DNA of 64,000 nucleotides from Sebastes aleutianus (Eukaryota; Chordata; Actinopteri; Perciformes; Sebastidae). The translations under genes were made by a program, and so were the position numbers. Of this stretch, positions 47,800-59,805 are shown piece after piece. The DNA lies in assembly GCA_916700875.1 (NCBI GenBank), contig CAKAKS010000039.1, forward strand, positions 18,201,139 through 18,265,138, given 5' to 3'. Numbering within the stretch: position 1 is the first letter of the stretch; every line of letters begins with the position of its first letter. The notes beneath the pieces are model-generated. The model ran no database searches and was not told the DNA's origin. It saw nothing but the letters and a program-made list of their open reading frames with translations.

Positions 47800-49120
47800 T
47801 CTGCAGTTAAAACATGTAGATCAACCCACAAAAGCAACCCAGAACAGTTTGTATACAGTAGATGGTGTCATGCAGGTGTCCTCCAGCAACAACAAGTAGG
47901 TTTAGACTGGAAGGAAGAGGAGGAAACGTTTTAAAGTGTGATAGCACAAAAGAGCACTCAAAGGTAGTTTGTGAGGCACCTTGCAGGAAGTAGGTGGAGG
48001 CTGAAAGGGGGGGTCGCTGCGGCTGCATCAGTTCACAGAAGGGTGGGAGGTGTTGTTTAAGCCGGAGTTCAATTTGGTCGTCATCCTCCCTCTCCCTGTG
48101 CCTCCAGGCTGTCCATGTTCAGCCACTCAACAGAGGCAGCCTTTCTCACCACTATGTTAATCCTGCCTGCCTCCCCCGCCTCGGTGCTGCCTCCCCGGCA
48201 CACCACCACAGAACACAGAGCTGCTGCTGCCCAACACTCATTGAGAGAACATGTTGAATTGTTGCATAATTTGAAAAGCATTTTCTCTAGGCAACTACTT
48301 TACGCTATGACGTGAAAGTGACGACTATCACGCATGCAGAACTGAGTACATTATCACAAGCTAGAAATCAACGTCACTCACTTGACCCTAGGCTGACGCT
48401 GAGCCGCGACTATGTACCGCCATCATTGTTCCTTCACATCACAGCGTGGTGGCTTTGTCCGCTCAACACAATGCAGCTCAAAAGAGCAAAGTGAAGCGGA
48501 CACAGTTTCGTTTTTGCACCCATTTGCTGGTCAGTAGTGGCCCTATTCAGAGTGCATTGATCAGTGCAGTGGCAGCATGGGGAGGGATGTGCCTCGCAGG
48601 CAGTGGTGAGGGGACCTGACTCTGAAACACACCATTCAGCAGAGTGGTGGGTCCGCAGGCGCTGCATTAACTCGTCGTGCTGATACTATAGAGATGAGGG
48701 TCTCTTTTCTAAGGCCATTCAACAGAGGCACTTATATGGCACGTCATCCACGAAGAATAAACCAGCGACACATATAAGACTGCACCGAGCAACACTGAAA
48801 ATACATTGAAACATCTATCGACATCAACTTGATGTAAAACATTCGGGCTGATTATTGTCTCGATTAGGCATTTAAAATGTCAGAAAATAGTGAGAAATGC
48901 TTCATTATTTCTCTGAGCCCAAACTAATGTCATCAAATTGCTTGTTTTATCCAACAAAACCCAAAGATATTCATTGTCCATCACATATAAAACAGAGACA
49001 AGCAGCAGCTCCTCACATTGGAGCAGCTGAAACCTGTGAATACTTCAGTCTTTTGCTTGCAAAATGACTGAAATGATAAATTGACTATAGTAGCCAATTA
49101 ATTTTGTGTTGGTCGGCTCA
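47800..49120. other. Intergenic, unassigned
   Basis: No exon supported. Open frames up to 87 codons are not recognisable. Confidence 0.45.
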
Positions 49121-49128
49121 TCAATTAA

Positions 49129-50224
49129 AGGTGCAGTGTGTAGGATTTGGTGGCATCCAGCGGTGAGGTCGCAGATTGCAACCAACTGAAACTTCTCCCG
49201 TGTGCCAAGCGTGTAAGAGAACTACGGTGGCCGACGCAAGAACGTGAAAACATGAATGTCCCTCTCTAGAGCCAGTGTTTGGTTTGTCCATTCTGGGCTA
49301 CTGTAGAAACATGGCGCTCAACCAAGCCCCCAGGAAGAGCGCCGGGCTGTGAAGCAAACTTTCACAGTGGACAAATGGCGCTACTACAGCTTCCGTGTCC
49401 GTCACGTGATGCCATTGGGCACAAAAATACTTTTTCCCATAGACTTACATTGGGAAAGAGACGTCTGTAAATCAGCGGATACATTTATTTTAAGGTAAAT
49501 CAGCTTCTCAGAACGAACACTTGAATAGCCCTTATTTAAATCATTAGGTCCTAAAAGTTGTAAAATGCACTCATAGCCGAATCCAGAGTTATTTTCCTTC
49601 CTCCGTTCATGTGAATGAGACCCAGACCGAGGCTGGACCGCGGGCTGGGAGGCGGAGTTAAAGGAAACGCTACTGCGCCTGCTCTAGGGGGCCAATGGAT
49701 GCGGAAGATCGCAGGATGATCCGGGTACTTTATCACTCGGCAGTCGAGCCATTTTGGCTTCATGCGTCACTGAGCAACTCTCATAGGAAAGAACGGGCAC
49801 CCACCTGCAACGCTGTATCCATGGATGTCGACTGCCGAGTGATAGAGTACCCGGATTAACCGGCGATCTTCAGACGTTAATTTCCCAATGTAAGTCTATG
49901 GGGAAAAAGTCTTTTGGGGCGCCAATGGCATCACGTGACGGACACAGAAGACGCAGTACCGCCGTTTGGCCACTACGAAAATTTGCATCAAAGCCCAGCG
50001 CTCTTCCTCAGGGGCTTGGCTGTATCCAGTTCTCTTTATACATGAAGAGGACCCACTCCATATGTAGAAATATACGGGTCCTTCTATCTAAGGTAACGAA
50101 AACACAACGACTCTTATTTTCAGGTGATTATACACTGAGGAAAACATACTTAATAATATAATATACATATTATTTTTACCATTTCTGTCGATAAATCCCG
50201 CTAAATACTAAACACACTGTTCCT
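49129..50224 (+). mobile_element. 'AGGTGCAGTGTG' TTAA MITE, copy 3, split by a fold-back insertion
   Basis: Starts AGGTGCAGTGTGTAGGATT and ends ACTAAACACACTGTTCCT with TTAA on both sides (49125-49128 and 50225-50228). Removing 49319-50022 restores the order of the uninterrupted copy at 25225: 'gctactgtagaaacatgg' directly followed by 'gaagaggaccc'. No transposase. Confidence 0.8.
49319..50022. mobile_element. 704-base fold-back element inserted in a MITE
   Basis: Its two halves are inverse copies. The left end 'caaccaagcccccaggaaga' matches the complement of the right end 'tcttcctcaggggcttggctg'. Inner matching segments include 'tgtccgtcacgtgatgccat' with 'atggcatcacgtgacggaca', 'atagacttacattgggaaa' with its inverse, and 'gtactttatcactcggcagtc' with 'gactgccgagtgatagagtac'. 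There is no coding capacity. The whole element could fold into a cruciform. Confidence 0.85.
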
Positions 50225-50923
50225 TTAAACCACAACTTGTTTGGGATCAATAAAACATGCCTTTGGCACTGAGTATCATATAGATACAAATCCACTATAT
50301 ACAGTCTGACCTCCTTTGCTAAAAAACAGCTTGGTCTGTACTATGACTCGGTCTGTATTTTACACTACCAATTAGACCACAGGGTGACATAAATAAACTA
50401 TGCACCCCATTACTGTGTCTGATTTTTCCTCACTCGACTTTTTGCAAGTTCATTTTTTTCCGACTCCTATATATAGGAGTGTTTGAGGCATTTTTTCTAT
50501 AACTTATTTCACTGCTTTGTGCGCCCCTTTGACGCGTTATGGATCACTTATAATCCGCTTTTTTGTGTCATAAATCTTTTTAAATGTTGGCTAAACTGTA
50601 ACAAAAAAGATGGGGGATATCTTTAGAGAGGGAAGTCTTACACAAGGATGGTGAATAAATCTAAATTCAGTGTAATGTGGATTTATGTTGAAAAAAATAT
50701 TCATCCTTCCTGATAGCATCCTACAAAATGTCCATTATGAAGCTCAAAATTCATATTTTCAAATCAGTTACACAGACAACCTTAAAACCCCTGGTGAATA
50801 GACTCAAAAACTTTCAAACAAATGTGTTATCAAATGTGTATACCCTGTTCATGTTTTATATGACACAACATTTGTCTGTAACACAGTTGACAAAATAATG
50901 AATCAAATGTTTATTTTCATTAA

Positions 50924-51597
50924 AGGGACTGTTTGTAACTTTTTAAGCGTATAAATGTACCGGGTCGGGACACATGCGCGCTCACGTATGCGCGCTCGCG
51001 TGTGGCCGGAGTCACTGCTCCTCTGCCTGCCTTCACTCACACACCGCGCGCGTCTCGCTCCACCTGTAGACGTGAACGCATGCTCACTCCACACAGAGTT
51101 AGTTTAGCTCTGAGAATATCTAGTGAATGTTTGTGCAGAAATAAATGCTGCAGCTCCTCCAGACCAACAGAGGTTTTCCGTGTCTTGTGAAGTGATGGGG
51201 CTCCGCAGGGATAATTGTTATCAGCGGGGCTGAAGCAGGAAGAGAAACATTACCGTCTCCGACCGGGTGCCGGTTTCTCCCTGCGGGCGCGCTCGGAGAC
51301 GATAACGTTTCTCTTCCTGCTTCAGCCAGCTGGAAAAGCCAACACTAGGATCAGCAGTGATTCATGGAGAGACCTTCGTCTGGTCAGCTAACATTACTGC
51401 CAAGCAGCTGAAATATAGAGCAGGTGAAATATAGAGTGATATTGTGGTTTTAGCTGACGTGTCGCCGCACTGTTTTGAGCGATGCTCGTTCATGTCTATT
51501 TAGAGCGCGCAAGCGCGAGCCCGACGCTGACTTTCGTTGACTTCACGGCCACAGGTGTCGATGTTAACAAGCATTTCTGAAAGTTACAAATAGTCCT
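50924..51597 (+). mobile_element. 'AGGGACTGTTTG' TTAA MITE, copy 2, with internal hairpin
   Basis: Starts AGGGACTGTTTGTAACTTT and ends AGTTACAAATAGTCCT, flanked by TTAA (50920-50923 and 51598-51601). Homologous to 38075-38871. Unlike that copy it carries a hairpin: 51229-51262 pairs with 51293-51326, 34 bases each with two mismatches, suggesting a local inverted duplication. Confidence 0.85.
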
Positions 51598-52079
51598 TTA
51601 AAAAGTCATTAGAGCTTAAGCTTGGGAATTTGTGAATTTAGCACATTTAGGGGGTATATTATTGTAACAACTAAATTATTTATCAAAAAAGAAAACTGAT
51701 TTCTTCACTTTTTGGTAGACATGAAATGTACCCCTAATTATAGAATGACTCATATATATTTATATATATGTAGTTGCAGAGCCAGTTCAAAAGGAGAAAA
51801 AAATAGCGAGGTTGAATTTCAAAACATAGGATTTCCAAAAGCGTTGTTGTTGCATCACATGGCTGATGTTTTCACCGCCTCGAGTCCATGTCACAGGGTT
51901 CACATGTGGGCGAGGCTCCACACACACAGACTGAAGCTGTGCACACATACAACCTCTCTGCTCGGTGCATGAACCAGGCTGACCGAGCCGGGATGAAGGA
52001 AGGAAGAAAGGAGGGGGGATGTGTGATAATAGAAATGCGAGAACTTTGCAGCGTCTCCCTTTAAAAAATAACAACTTCT

Positions 52080-52155
52080 CTGCGTGCGTAACGACACCGT
52101 TTTTACGAGCGACGCACGACTCCGCCGTTTATCCCGGAATGACCCCGATGAAGCT
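52080..52155. other. CpG cluster outside recognised repeats
   Basis: About a dozen CpG dinucleotides in some 75 bases ('gcgtgcgtaacgacaccg', 'acgagcgacgcacgactccg') within AT-rich surroundings. It could be a small promoter or a remnant of a CpG-rich repeat. No adjoining exon is convincing. Confidence 0.35.
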
Positions 52156-52464
52156 GAAGTGAGAACATCCCGTTCCTGAGATATTAATAGCTCTCCCCTT
52201 GCGTCACCCAACTGTGGTGGTGGACCGCTTTGCTAGACACGCAAAGCAGCCACACCAACTGTGCCAGCAACACATATATTCCTCCAAAAGCAAAACACAC
52301 GGTTATAAAACAGGTAGTCATCATTCTCTCTTCCAGCTGTCTGCGGGTTTAAGTGTTACACACGTTGTTATTAAGGTGGTGAGAGCTGTGCATTGATGAC
52401 AATAACTCAGCCTGGTGCGCATTTTTGGTAGTTTAGTGTCAAACTGAAGATTTACTTGCATAAA

Positions 52465-52700
52465 CAGTTTATTTATTTTTATTTTTATTTAACCTTTATT
52501 TAACCAGGTAGTACTCATTGAGATTAAGAATTTATTTTGCAAGAGAGACCTGCATGGCCAAGACAGCAGCATTTAAACATACATTAAAGTTTCAGACGCC
52601 ACAACATAAAACAAATGCAAAATAAATACATAGCATAATATCATGCAAAACACATTCAAATCAAGTGTTTGAAACCAAACACTTTTACTGTAAAAGGTGT
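52465..52700 (+). repeat. Fish repeat with 'tttatttaaccaggtag' head
   Basis: 'aacctttatttaaccaggta', 'ctcattgagattaagaattt' and 'gagagacctgcatggccaag' are characteristic of a very common teleost repeat, possibly a non-LTR retrotransposon 3' end. A weaker related motif is at 54063 ('ttatttatcctttattgaac'). Confidence 0.6.
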
Positions 52701-53115
52701 ATGCACAAAAGTGTGTTGTAGTGCCATTTCACAGTTTTGCGCCAATGTTTGTTGATGAGCTGAAAAGCCCACAATGCACAATAAGCCATATGTTAACTCA
52801 GTCCCTTCCCCCAATCCTGGGGCCAAGTGAGGCTGGAGCTCTACAGAGCCTGGCCTGCATAGCTCCAGAGGGAGGGAGGGAGACGAGGGAGGTGGGAGGA
52901 GAGTTTCTGTTGCTATGTTCTCTGGGAGTCTCCTGTCTGGAGGATCTATGGGCTGGCTGATTTTGAGGGCTGACATGGCAATGTTGTATGTAGGTCAGCA
53001 ACAGTAGAACAACTTAGGCGGCCCCAAAAAAGCACACACCGAAGGAGAAGTGTTCAAAAACAATATAGGGGAGAGTGGGATGAGTTGAGCCAGTTTTTGC
53101 CTGAGGTGTCTTTAA

Positions 53116-53680
53116 AGCTGCAGTAGGCAGAATGTTTTTGGCATCATTTGTCAAAAAAAATCCATAATAACCTTTTCAGCATATTTTAATTCAAGTGCTC
53201 TGAGAGAAAACTAGACTTCTGCACCTCCTCATGACTCTGTTTTCAGGCTTTAAGAAATCTAGCATGTGATGGGAGACTTTGGCCAATCACAGGTCATTTC
53301 AGAGAGAGAGTGTTCCTATTGGCTTGTCTGCCGGGTCACAAACGTTCTCATTTTACAGCTAAACAGTACACTACGAGATGTTTCTGAAAATATTTGAGGT
53401 GAGAAATAGGCATTACAGTAACAGAATATTGATTCATATTTGATCAGCGCTGCCTAGTTTGACCGTTTGATCGGAGTTTGCGAGTGATTGACAGCTGCTC
53501 AGAGACGGCAGGCTCCAGATCAGCTCTGACTGCTTGTTTTCCTCCGGTCTGTGAAATCTTGCAGATGCCATTAGGAGCACCGGAGGACGCAGAGGCACAT
53601 GATTTTTTTCATGCACTGTGACTGTTTTATAAAAATAACTTTTCTTAATCATATTTGCTCCACTTCAACCCACTGCAGCT
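53116..53680. mobile_element. 'AGCTGCAGTAGGCAG' TTAA MITE nested in the pogo-like element
   Basis: Starts AGCTGCAGTAGGCAGAATG and ends CCACTGCAGCT, flanked by TTAA (53112-53115 and 53681-53684). At 565 bases it has no transposase. It interrupts the outer element and is therefore the younger of the two. Confidence 0.8.
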
Positions 53681-53830
53681 TTAAAGTGAGGGAATGACAG
53701 TAATGTCTCCAACTAAAACATATACATATATTTCAGGATGTGGTGCATCCTCGGGAATAGTCACTTTGGATTTAAAATAAACAGTTTTCCAAATATGACT
53801 TTCCAAAAAAAAGTGGTTAACTTGTTGAGC

Positions 53831-53999
53831 CTATAGAGAGAGGATAAGTTGAGCCATATCGGTATGCCCAGTCCAACAATCATACCTGTCCATCAGTGAA
53901 GTGAGGTTATCAAAGAAGTCCCCCACATTGGGCCTAAAGGCAGTGGCTCTTCTGAAGGAGGTTGCTTCAGGAGTGCGGCATGACAGATGGTGACGCACC
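53831..53999 (-). pseudogene. Transposase fragment, DDE_1/pogo-Tigger type
   Basis: The minus strand encodes CRTPEATSFRRATAFRPNV then GDFFDNLTSLMDRYD. This fits the conserved segment 'R.PEATS..RA.AFN...V..FF..L' that precedes the catalytic 'NxDETG' of pogo/Tigger-like transposases. The NxDETG itself is absent, replaced by sequence ending in a stop, so the gene is broken. Family call is from motif memory. Confidence 0.5.
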
Positions 54000-54559
54000 C
54001 TAAAACATGAACCAATCACGTCCTAGAACAGGTTAAAAGTTGATGAGCCTATATGATCATCTTTTTATTTATCCTTTATTGAACCATTGCAGTTTACATT
54101 AAGAGTTACATAACAAGTTGAAGCTATAATCTAATTATATACAGTATAATTATAAATGGCTCAACTTCTCCCCAGGCCTTTTGGCTCAAATTACTCCACC
54201 TCGTCATTTTAACAAACTTGTATCATCCAGCAGTTTAGAGCTAACGTCACGCAAACAGAACAGCCTCATATTCTCACTTCCTAAATTACTAACATGTGTG
54301 ACATTTTTTCCAACTTGTCTGTAATTGTTCAGACACAAGAATCATGACTCCTTGAACATTAAAAACATCACTTTGAACAGCAAAAAAATTTGGTTTTTTT
54401 TAACCTAAATGTGCTAACCACTTGTCATATGAGCCTCTCTCCATCACAGGGTCAGTAAAATGGATGACTCTTCAAAAAATATGTGGAATTGCCTGGAAAC
54501 AAGGGGTGGCTCAACTTCCCCACAGGCTCAAATCACTTCACTCTCCTACTGTAAATCTT

Positions 54560-56240
54560 GTATGCAACCCTGACTGACAGATTGTGTCTCATCCCGTCTT
54601 ATTTCATCCTTTCCATGCTGTGACTGCAGAGCTCCTCCACACCTGCATCCACAAGAGTTGAGGCGTTCACCTCTGGATGATGCACGTTTTGCAGATGCCA
54701 AATAAAACATCCTGCATGTGGAATCATTAAAATCACTGAAAATGAAGCCCTAGCGTTGCAAAAGCTTTGTGGAAAGAAACAAAAAGTTGAAATAAACAAC
54801 TCAAGATCTACTTATTTGCTTTTTCTGGAGCTTTTGACTGTTTGACACAGTCCTCATCAGAGATATGAGTTTCCTCAGTTGCTGTTAAAATGCAGATGTT
54901 CAAACTTTGCATGATTTGCATGAAGTTGAGCTTGACAGTTCATTCTCAATCTCGGGAACAAAAACAATCTGCTGATGAAGACCATGTGCATAAGGTCAAA
55001 AGTAAATCAAACTTGAGCCAGGATTGTTCTGTCATCTGCTGTTTCCAAGGTCAAGATTGAAGTGAGCTTAAAGAAGTGATTTTGTCCAGAGCTACTAGTT
55101 TTAACTTTAAAACAGGGAACTGCTTATTTTGAGTGACTGCCATAAACCACTTTTTATGATCCATTTTATGAAGTTTTAAGTGCTTCATAATCATCAAGGT
55201 GCACGCTTCGCTGCAGGGAGTTTCTGTATTACGTCAGCTTAGTCTCGGCCAAACCCCACTTCCTGTTGAGTGTGAAGAAACAGTTTGTATTTAAGGGAAA
55301 TGATTTGGTTTGTGCAAACAGCGAAACCTCGGCAGAAACATACAGACCAAAAGACTCAGGTGAAACTTATTGGACGAGACACCTGCACATGCAGCTGAGG
55401 ATGGGAGTTGGCAGAAAAATAGCGGTTTTATTCCTTATGAGATCCCTTGGCTTTGAATGACGCCCATGGGTGCACAACATGTGCTTGAATGATGGCAAGG
55501 TTCAAGAGGTTAATGAATACCGAGAGGACTTTGTGTGATTCAGTAGTGGCCTTATTTGATTAACTGCATTTCACATCCTTGAATTTCATTTTCATTCACA
55601 TTCACATCTATAACTGTAACACAGCTGAAGAGGATTTCTTGACAATACGTCTCCAGAATGAAGAAGCTACAGTAAATGTGAACAGACTAGATTGAGTGAT
55701 TCCAGTGTTTAGCCGTAGTCAGCTCAGGTCTTTAAAGATTTGTCTGCTCCCGCAGCCCCAGCTGATCACCTTACTGCCGTTTGCTTAGTCTCCCACCACC
55801 ATCTGTGTTTCAGATCATCCAAGGCAGTTCTAATTACAGTCACAGGCAAGAGCCCATAGATAATGACAATGCTGCTATGATCAGCAGGATTAGACAGGTG
55901 CTTGTCGACTTGCTGTGACTCAGGCTTTTATGGTCTCTAACACACCTCGGACAATAAAATGAGGAGACGAGAACCTCGCCGACTCTTTGTCTGCTGCTCA
56001 CAAAGCAATTTTCCATGTCACAGTTGTAGAGCTTTGTCTTGTGACAGACACATAAACACGCTGATTAGTGTTGCAATTTGATCATAATTGGTGATATTAG
56101 TTTTGAAATGACCTGTGATGTATTCATACAGAGTTGTTACTTTGTCATTGTAATTATTTCAGCTGTTGAAAAGTGTCTCAGCACGGGACATCTATATGCA
56201 ACTGTTATTTTTTTTCTAATTTTGATTGTAACCCCAGAAT
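54560..56240. other. Intergenic, unassigned
   Basis: No gene or clear repeat recognised. Short open frames (61-66 codons) only. Confidence 0.45.
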
Positions 56241-56274
56241 TTGTCGAGCACATGCAGCCTTAAAAGTAAAGTGT

Positions 56275-56520
56275 CCTAGGTGTATGAATGACATGATAAT
56301 TCGCAAGGAATTTAGCGTGCAATAAGAACGCCGTTCTTGCTTTTGATCATTTGCACGCCATGTAATCTGTTCTGACTGCAATGTAAAGGCATCCACTTGA
56401 ATATGCTACGCTCAGAGCTACTGATGTAGAATAAAAAGTGAGAGAGACTGCTTATGGTGGGTGGGAAGGGAGGTGGACACAGGACTTTCAACCGGAAGCC
56501 TGGTGTTTTGTTTTGTAAGT
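56275..56520 (+). repeat. Repeat B, copy 2
   Basis: Includes 'ttagcgtgcaataagaacgc', 'cttgcttttgatcatttgca', 'aatgtaaaggcatccac' and 'ggtgttttgttttgtaagtg'. It matches 39592-39850 in the opposite orientation and contains an extra segment ('ggacacaggactttcaaccg') lacking there. Confidence 0.65.
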
Positions 56521-56635
56521 GAGTGACTTGTTTTTTAGTGATGTTTTTGACGGGTTTTCCGTACTTATTTTACGGTGTTTCTGTACTTATTTTTAGTCCA
56601 ACTACAGTATCATGTTTTTCCTAAACCTAACTAAT

Positions 56636-56860
56636 GCCTAGTTCACCCTACACGACTTTAGCCCTGATTCTACGCTCCCTGACAGTTTTTGGAGCTCCCG
56701 ACAAAAGCCCCAGATCAGAGGCAAATTGGCGTTGGCTCGGCACTTGAGCGTCGTGTGAACTGCTCAAAGACGCTCGCCAATGCCTCGCAGACACATTCCA
56801 GATATCTAGCATGCTAAATATTTGGCCCTGCCGTGGACTCCAGCCACAAGCTACAGCCAA
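56636..56860 (+). repeat. Probable fish repeat ('cacgactttagccctgatt')
   Basis: Contains 'ctacacgactttagccctga', 'gttttt' then 'ggagctcccgacaaaagccc', and 'gagcgtcgtgtgaactgctc'. Recognised from memory as a dispersed element; single copy in the window. Confidence 0.4.
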
Positions 56861-58034
56861 TGAGAGCGTAAGACACGGGTTGAGGGTAAACCTGTGGGAG
56901 GAGAGGTCGCCTGTAACAAAAGGAGCTTACTGTATGTGGTGTAGTTGCAACATGGAGCAAAGTTGTTGTTGTACATACAGGATTGTGATCAATGAAAGGA
57001 ATCCTGAGTCCTAATGTTTTGACCTTTGCTCTTGTGCCTCTCTCAGGACAGATCTTAATTATTTAGTCCAATCATTAGAAGAACTAAAACTCATAGTGTG
57101 ATGTTTTGTTGTTTGTATTGTGGGCTGTAATACATATGGCAGAAAAGCTTTAGACTGTTAATTATATTTTTGTGTGTTCTGAGTGCTCAATTATAGCGTT
57201 AAACCACATTCATTTGTGGCCGTGTGATTAACAGCTTTTGGTTTAGACGCATCAAAACAGCTTTATTAACTGCAGAAAATGTTTATTTGATCTTTTGTTC
57301 CGATGATCCAGACCCAAAAGAATTATTGTACTGTAAACTTTTACACTGATTCAGCACAATAACTCACATCCATGTGTTCTGGTGATTCTAAGTATTATAA
57401 ATTAGTATTTAGATCCTGAAGTTTAGAGTCTGTGTTGTATGTATGACCAAGTCGGTCATGGCACTAACAGCAGCCTGTGGCTCAGATGAAGCATTGAATG
57501 TATTGACTGTTTTTGGCTCATACACTAATGCTCCGTAATCCCGCTCACAGTAGCTCTTTGGTCGCAGAGGTAATCAAACAAGCACAGCAACGACTATTGA
57601 TTTTGCTTGTTTACATCCGATTCTGACGTTCATTTACATCTATTAAACTGTGGTCGTGGTCAGACACAAAGACAACTGCGTCATGTGGCTTCGGTTCCCA
57701 GTGCTAAAGTGTTGATCAGCACTTCTGTGCTTTTTCGTCTGTCTGGCTGTCTGTCTCCAGAGCGTTACTGCAGGACAACTCGGGTCTTCCTTTGACCAAA
57801 TTCATGTCTGTCCCTTGAAAGGTCAGGAAATCTGTGTGGGAAATAAGGCTTTTGAGTGTGAATCCCACATCTGGTTGTTTGGATGTTGGACGACGATTTG
57901 ATTCTGGAAGTTTACGCAGCTGAGCGCGGGACTCTACACCACCCCCTCCTCCAGTGAGAAAGATCTGCTCGGCTGCTCCCTGGGAAAGGCTTATGTGCTT
58001 CCCCCTCTGACAGCACAGACACTGTGTCACAAAC

Positions 58035-58217
58035 ATGGAGGTTTATGAAACTCCTCTGATCAAAGGAAGGAGTTCACTTCAGTATGACATGTTGCGAAAT
58101 GGAGTCAGCGGTTGGAGAAACTTCCTGCGGGTCAAGAACGCTGCTGCAGCATATGGATTCCCTGTTAACCTTTGTGTGGGCCCCAGGTCAAGCTTGGAAA
58201 CAACATACGCCAGCTAA
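58035..58217 (+). other. Orphan open frame with strong start context
   Basis: ATG in the context AAACATGG followed by 60 codons (MEVYETPLIKGRSSLQYDML, then RNGVSGWRNFLRVKNAAAAY, then a short tail) and a stop. I do not recognise the protein. It is not in a repeat I know and has no clear signal peptide or membrane segment. A weak possible donor 'CCCAG|gtcaag' lies at about 58185-58190. It might be a first exon or chance; chance is at least as likely. Confidence 0.2.
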
Positions 58218-58219
58218 CT

Positions 58220-59330
58220 GAGGAGCAGAATGGAGATGTGTACGCTGGGCCACGCAGGAGATTCATGGAATGCATCTATCCCGGGGGGACGGTTTTCCAG
58301 GAACGGTTTTGCTCTAGTGGAGTGCAGTGAGCCAGTCGGCGAGCAGCAGCAGACAGCTGGGAGTGCACAAGCCTGCCCTGGTGTTCACCAGTGAAGCTGT
58401 TGGCCACAAGTAGACCTACAGTCTGCCACGCCTACTTCCCTAAAACCCATTTTGTGCTGACAGCAGAGTACAGAGGGACCACTCCTATAAACATATAATC
58501 AGTGTTATCCTCATAAGTCGTAACCTTCTGGAGGACCTATGACTCAACACTATACTGCCGATTTACCCTTCACCACATTCTGGCCCCTCTTGAGCCCCAG
58601 ACAGTGTAAACATCCTCTTTCAGACTCGTGACCCACAGGGGGCTTAAAATCCTCTATATCATCTACACATATATCACTTACATTACGTGCTCATTTAAAC
58701 AGGTTTGAAGAACAGAATTAGTATTTTGACAAGAACAGCCCGTCATTTTTTTTTTTTTACCCTAAAAAGAGTCTCCAGCTCCTGGATATTCCCACAATCA
58801 GCTTTTATCTTTACACCTTCAGGATCAAGGTGAGATAGCTTAGATCATTTATCTGCATGTCTGTTAAATTTGACAGCAAAAATACAGCACACTTTTATGT
58901 GGGCTGTCTTATTGTCATACACATTCACTACAGGATTAGGAGATTATAGATTTTATGTCATTTCACACAAATGCAGTTTGACATTTAATCAGATAAGCAA
59001 ACAGGAGCAAAAGAACATAAAATATAGGTTAAGATACAAATAACAAAAGTACAGAAGGAACAATAAAATCATTGAGGTAGTAATAATAATGAAGAGATAT
59101 AGCTGTGATATTTATAAAATAACCAAAACCAATATATAAAATGTACAGTTTGAATGAATGCTGCTCTGATGTGTCAGTATAGTGTAACTGTGATATGTAC
59201 TGTGTGGACAGAATTGGAATAGTATGTATTGTAGAGCATAGAGCAGAATGAGTCTAGTTATGTTATGTACAGTATAAACAGCGAGCAGGGATGCAATGTG
59301 TACTATATAATAGAAAACAATATGCAGTGC
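58220..59330. other. Intergenic, unassigned
   Basis: Nothing recognised. 58980-59330 is AT-rich with 'gtatgt' and 'tatagt' motifs and may be an old retrotransposon tail, unproven. Confidence 0.4.
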
Positions 59331-59805
59331 CAGTGGTGCAAGACGTAGCCTATTCCAATCCTTTACTTAAGTAAAAGTACCAATATGACAATGGTCCATT
59401 AAACTTTATTAGATCCTATATTCAACATCCCACATAAGTAAATGTATGAAAGTGTTATCAGCAAAACGTACTTAAAGTATCAAAAGTATTAATTTCCCCG
59501 TGACTGATATGTTATTAAATATGACATTATTAGATTGTTAATAATACTGATAGACCGATCAATGTGTAAGCAGCATTTCACTATTATAGCTCGAAGTTGA
59601 GCTAGTCTAATCTACTTTATAAACAGTTTAGTCCTATCATATGTTTGTTTTTTTTATGTAAAAACGTAATCTGAAAATATCTGTCAGATAAATTTACTGG
59701 AGTAAAAAGTGCAACGTTTTTTCTGGAATGTAGTGAGGTTGAAATTCAAAGTAGCATAACGTGGAAATACTTAAGCACCTTTTAATTATCTCAAAAATGT
59801 ACTAA
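59331..59805 (+). mobile_element. hAT-like MITE fragment ('CAGTGGTG...aagtaaaagta')
   Basis: Begins CAGTGGTGCAA and continues with 'cctttacttaagtaaaagta', 'aacgtacttaaagtatcaaa', 'gtgtaagcagcatttcac' and 'aatttactggagtaaaaagt'. This is the body of a well-known teleost element whose intact copies end in inverted CAGTGGTGGAAAGTAAC. The right end is missing here. Superfamily assignment is from memory. Confidence 0.6.

Larger units (their letters stand above)
53066..54551. mobile_element. Degenerate pogo-like DNA transposon
   Basis: Ends are inverted: 'aggggagagtgggatgagtt' followed by 'gagcc' at left, and 'ggctcaacttccccacaggc' followed by 'cacttcactctcctac' at right. The motif 'ggctcaactt' or its complement recurs inside (53836, 54159). 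A transposase fragment lies at 53831-53999 on the - strand and a TTAA MITE is nested at 53116-53680. About 1.5 kb including the insertion. It cannot encode a complete transposase. Confidence 0.6.
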
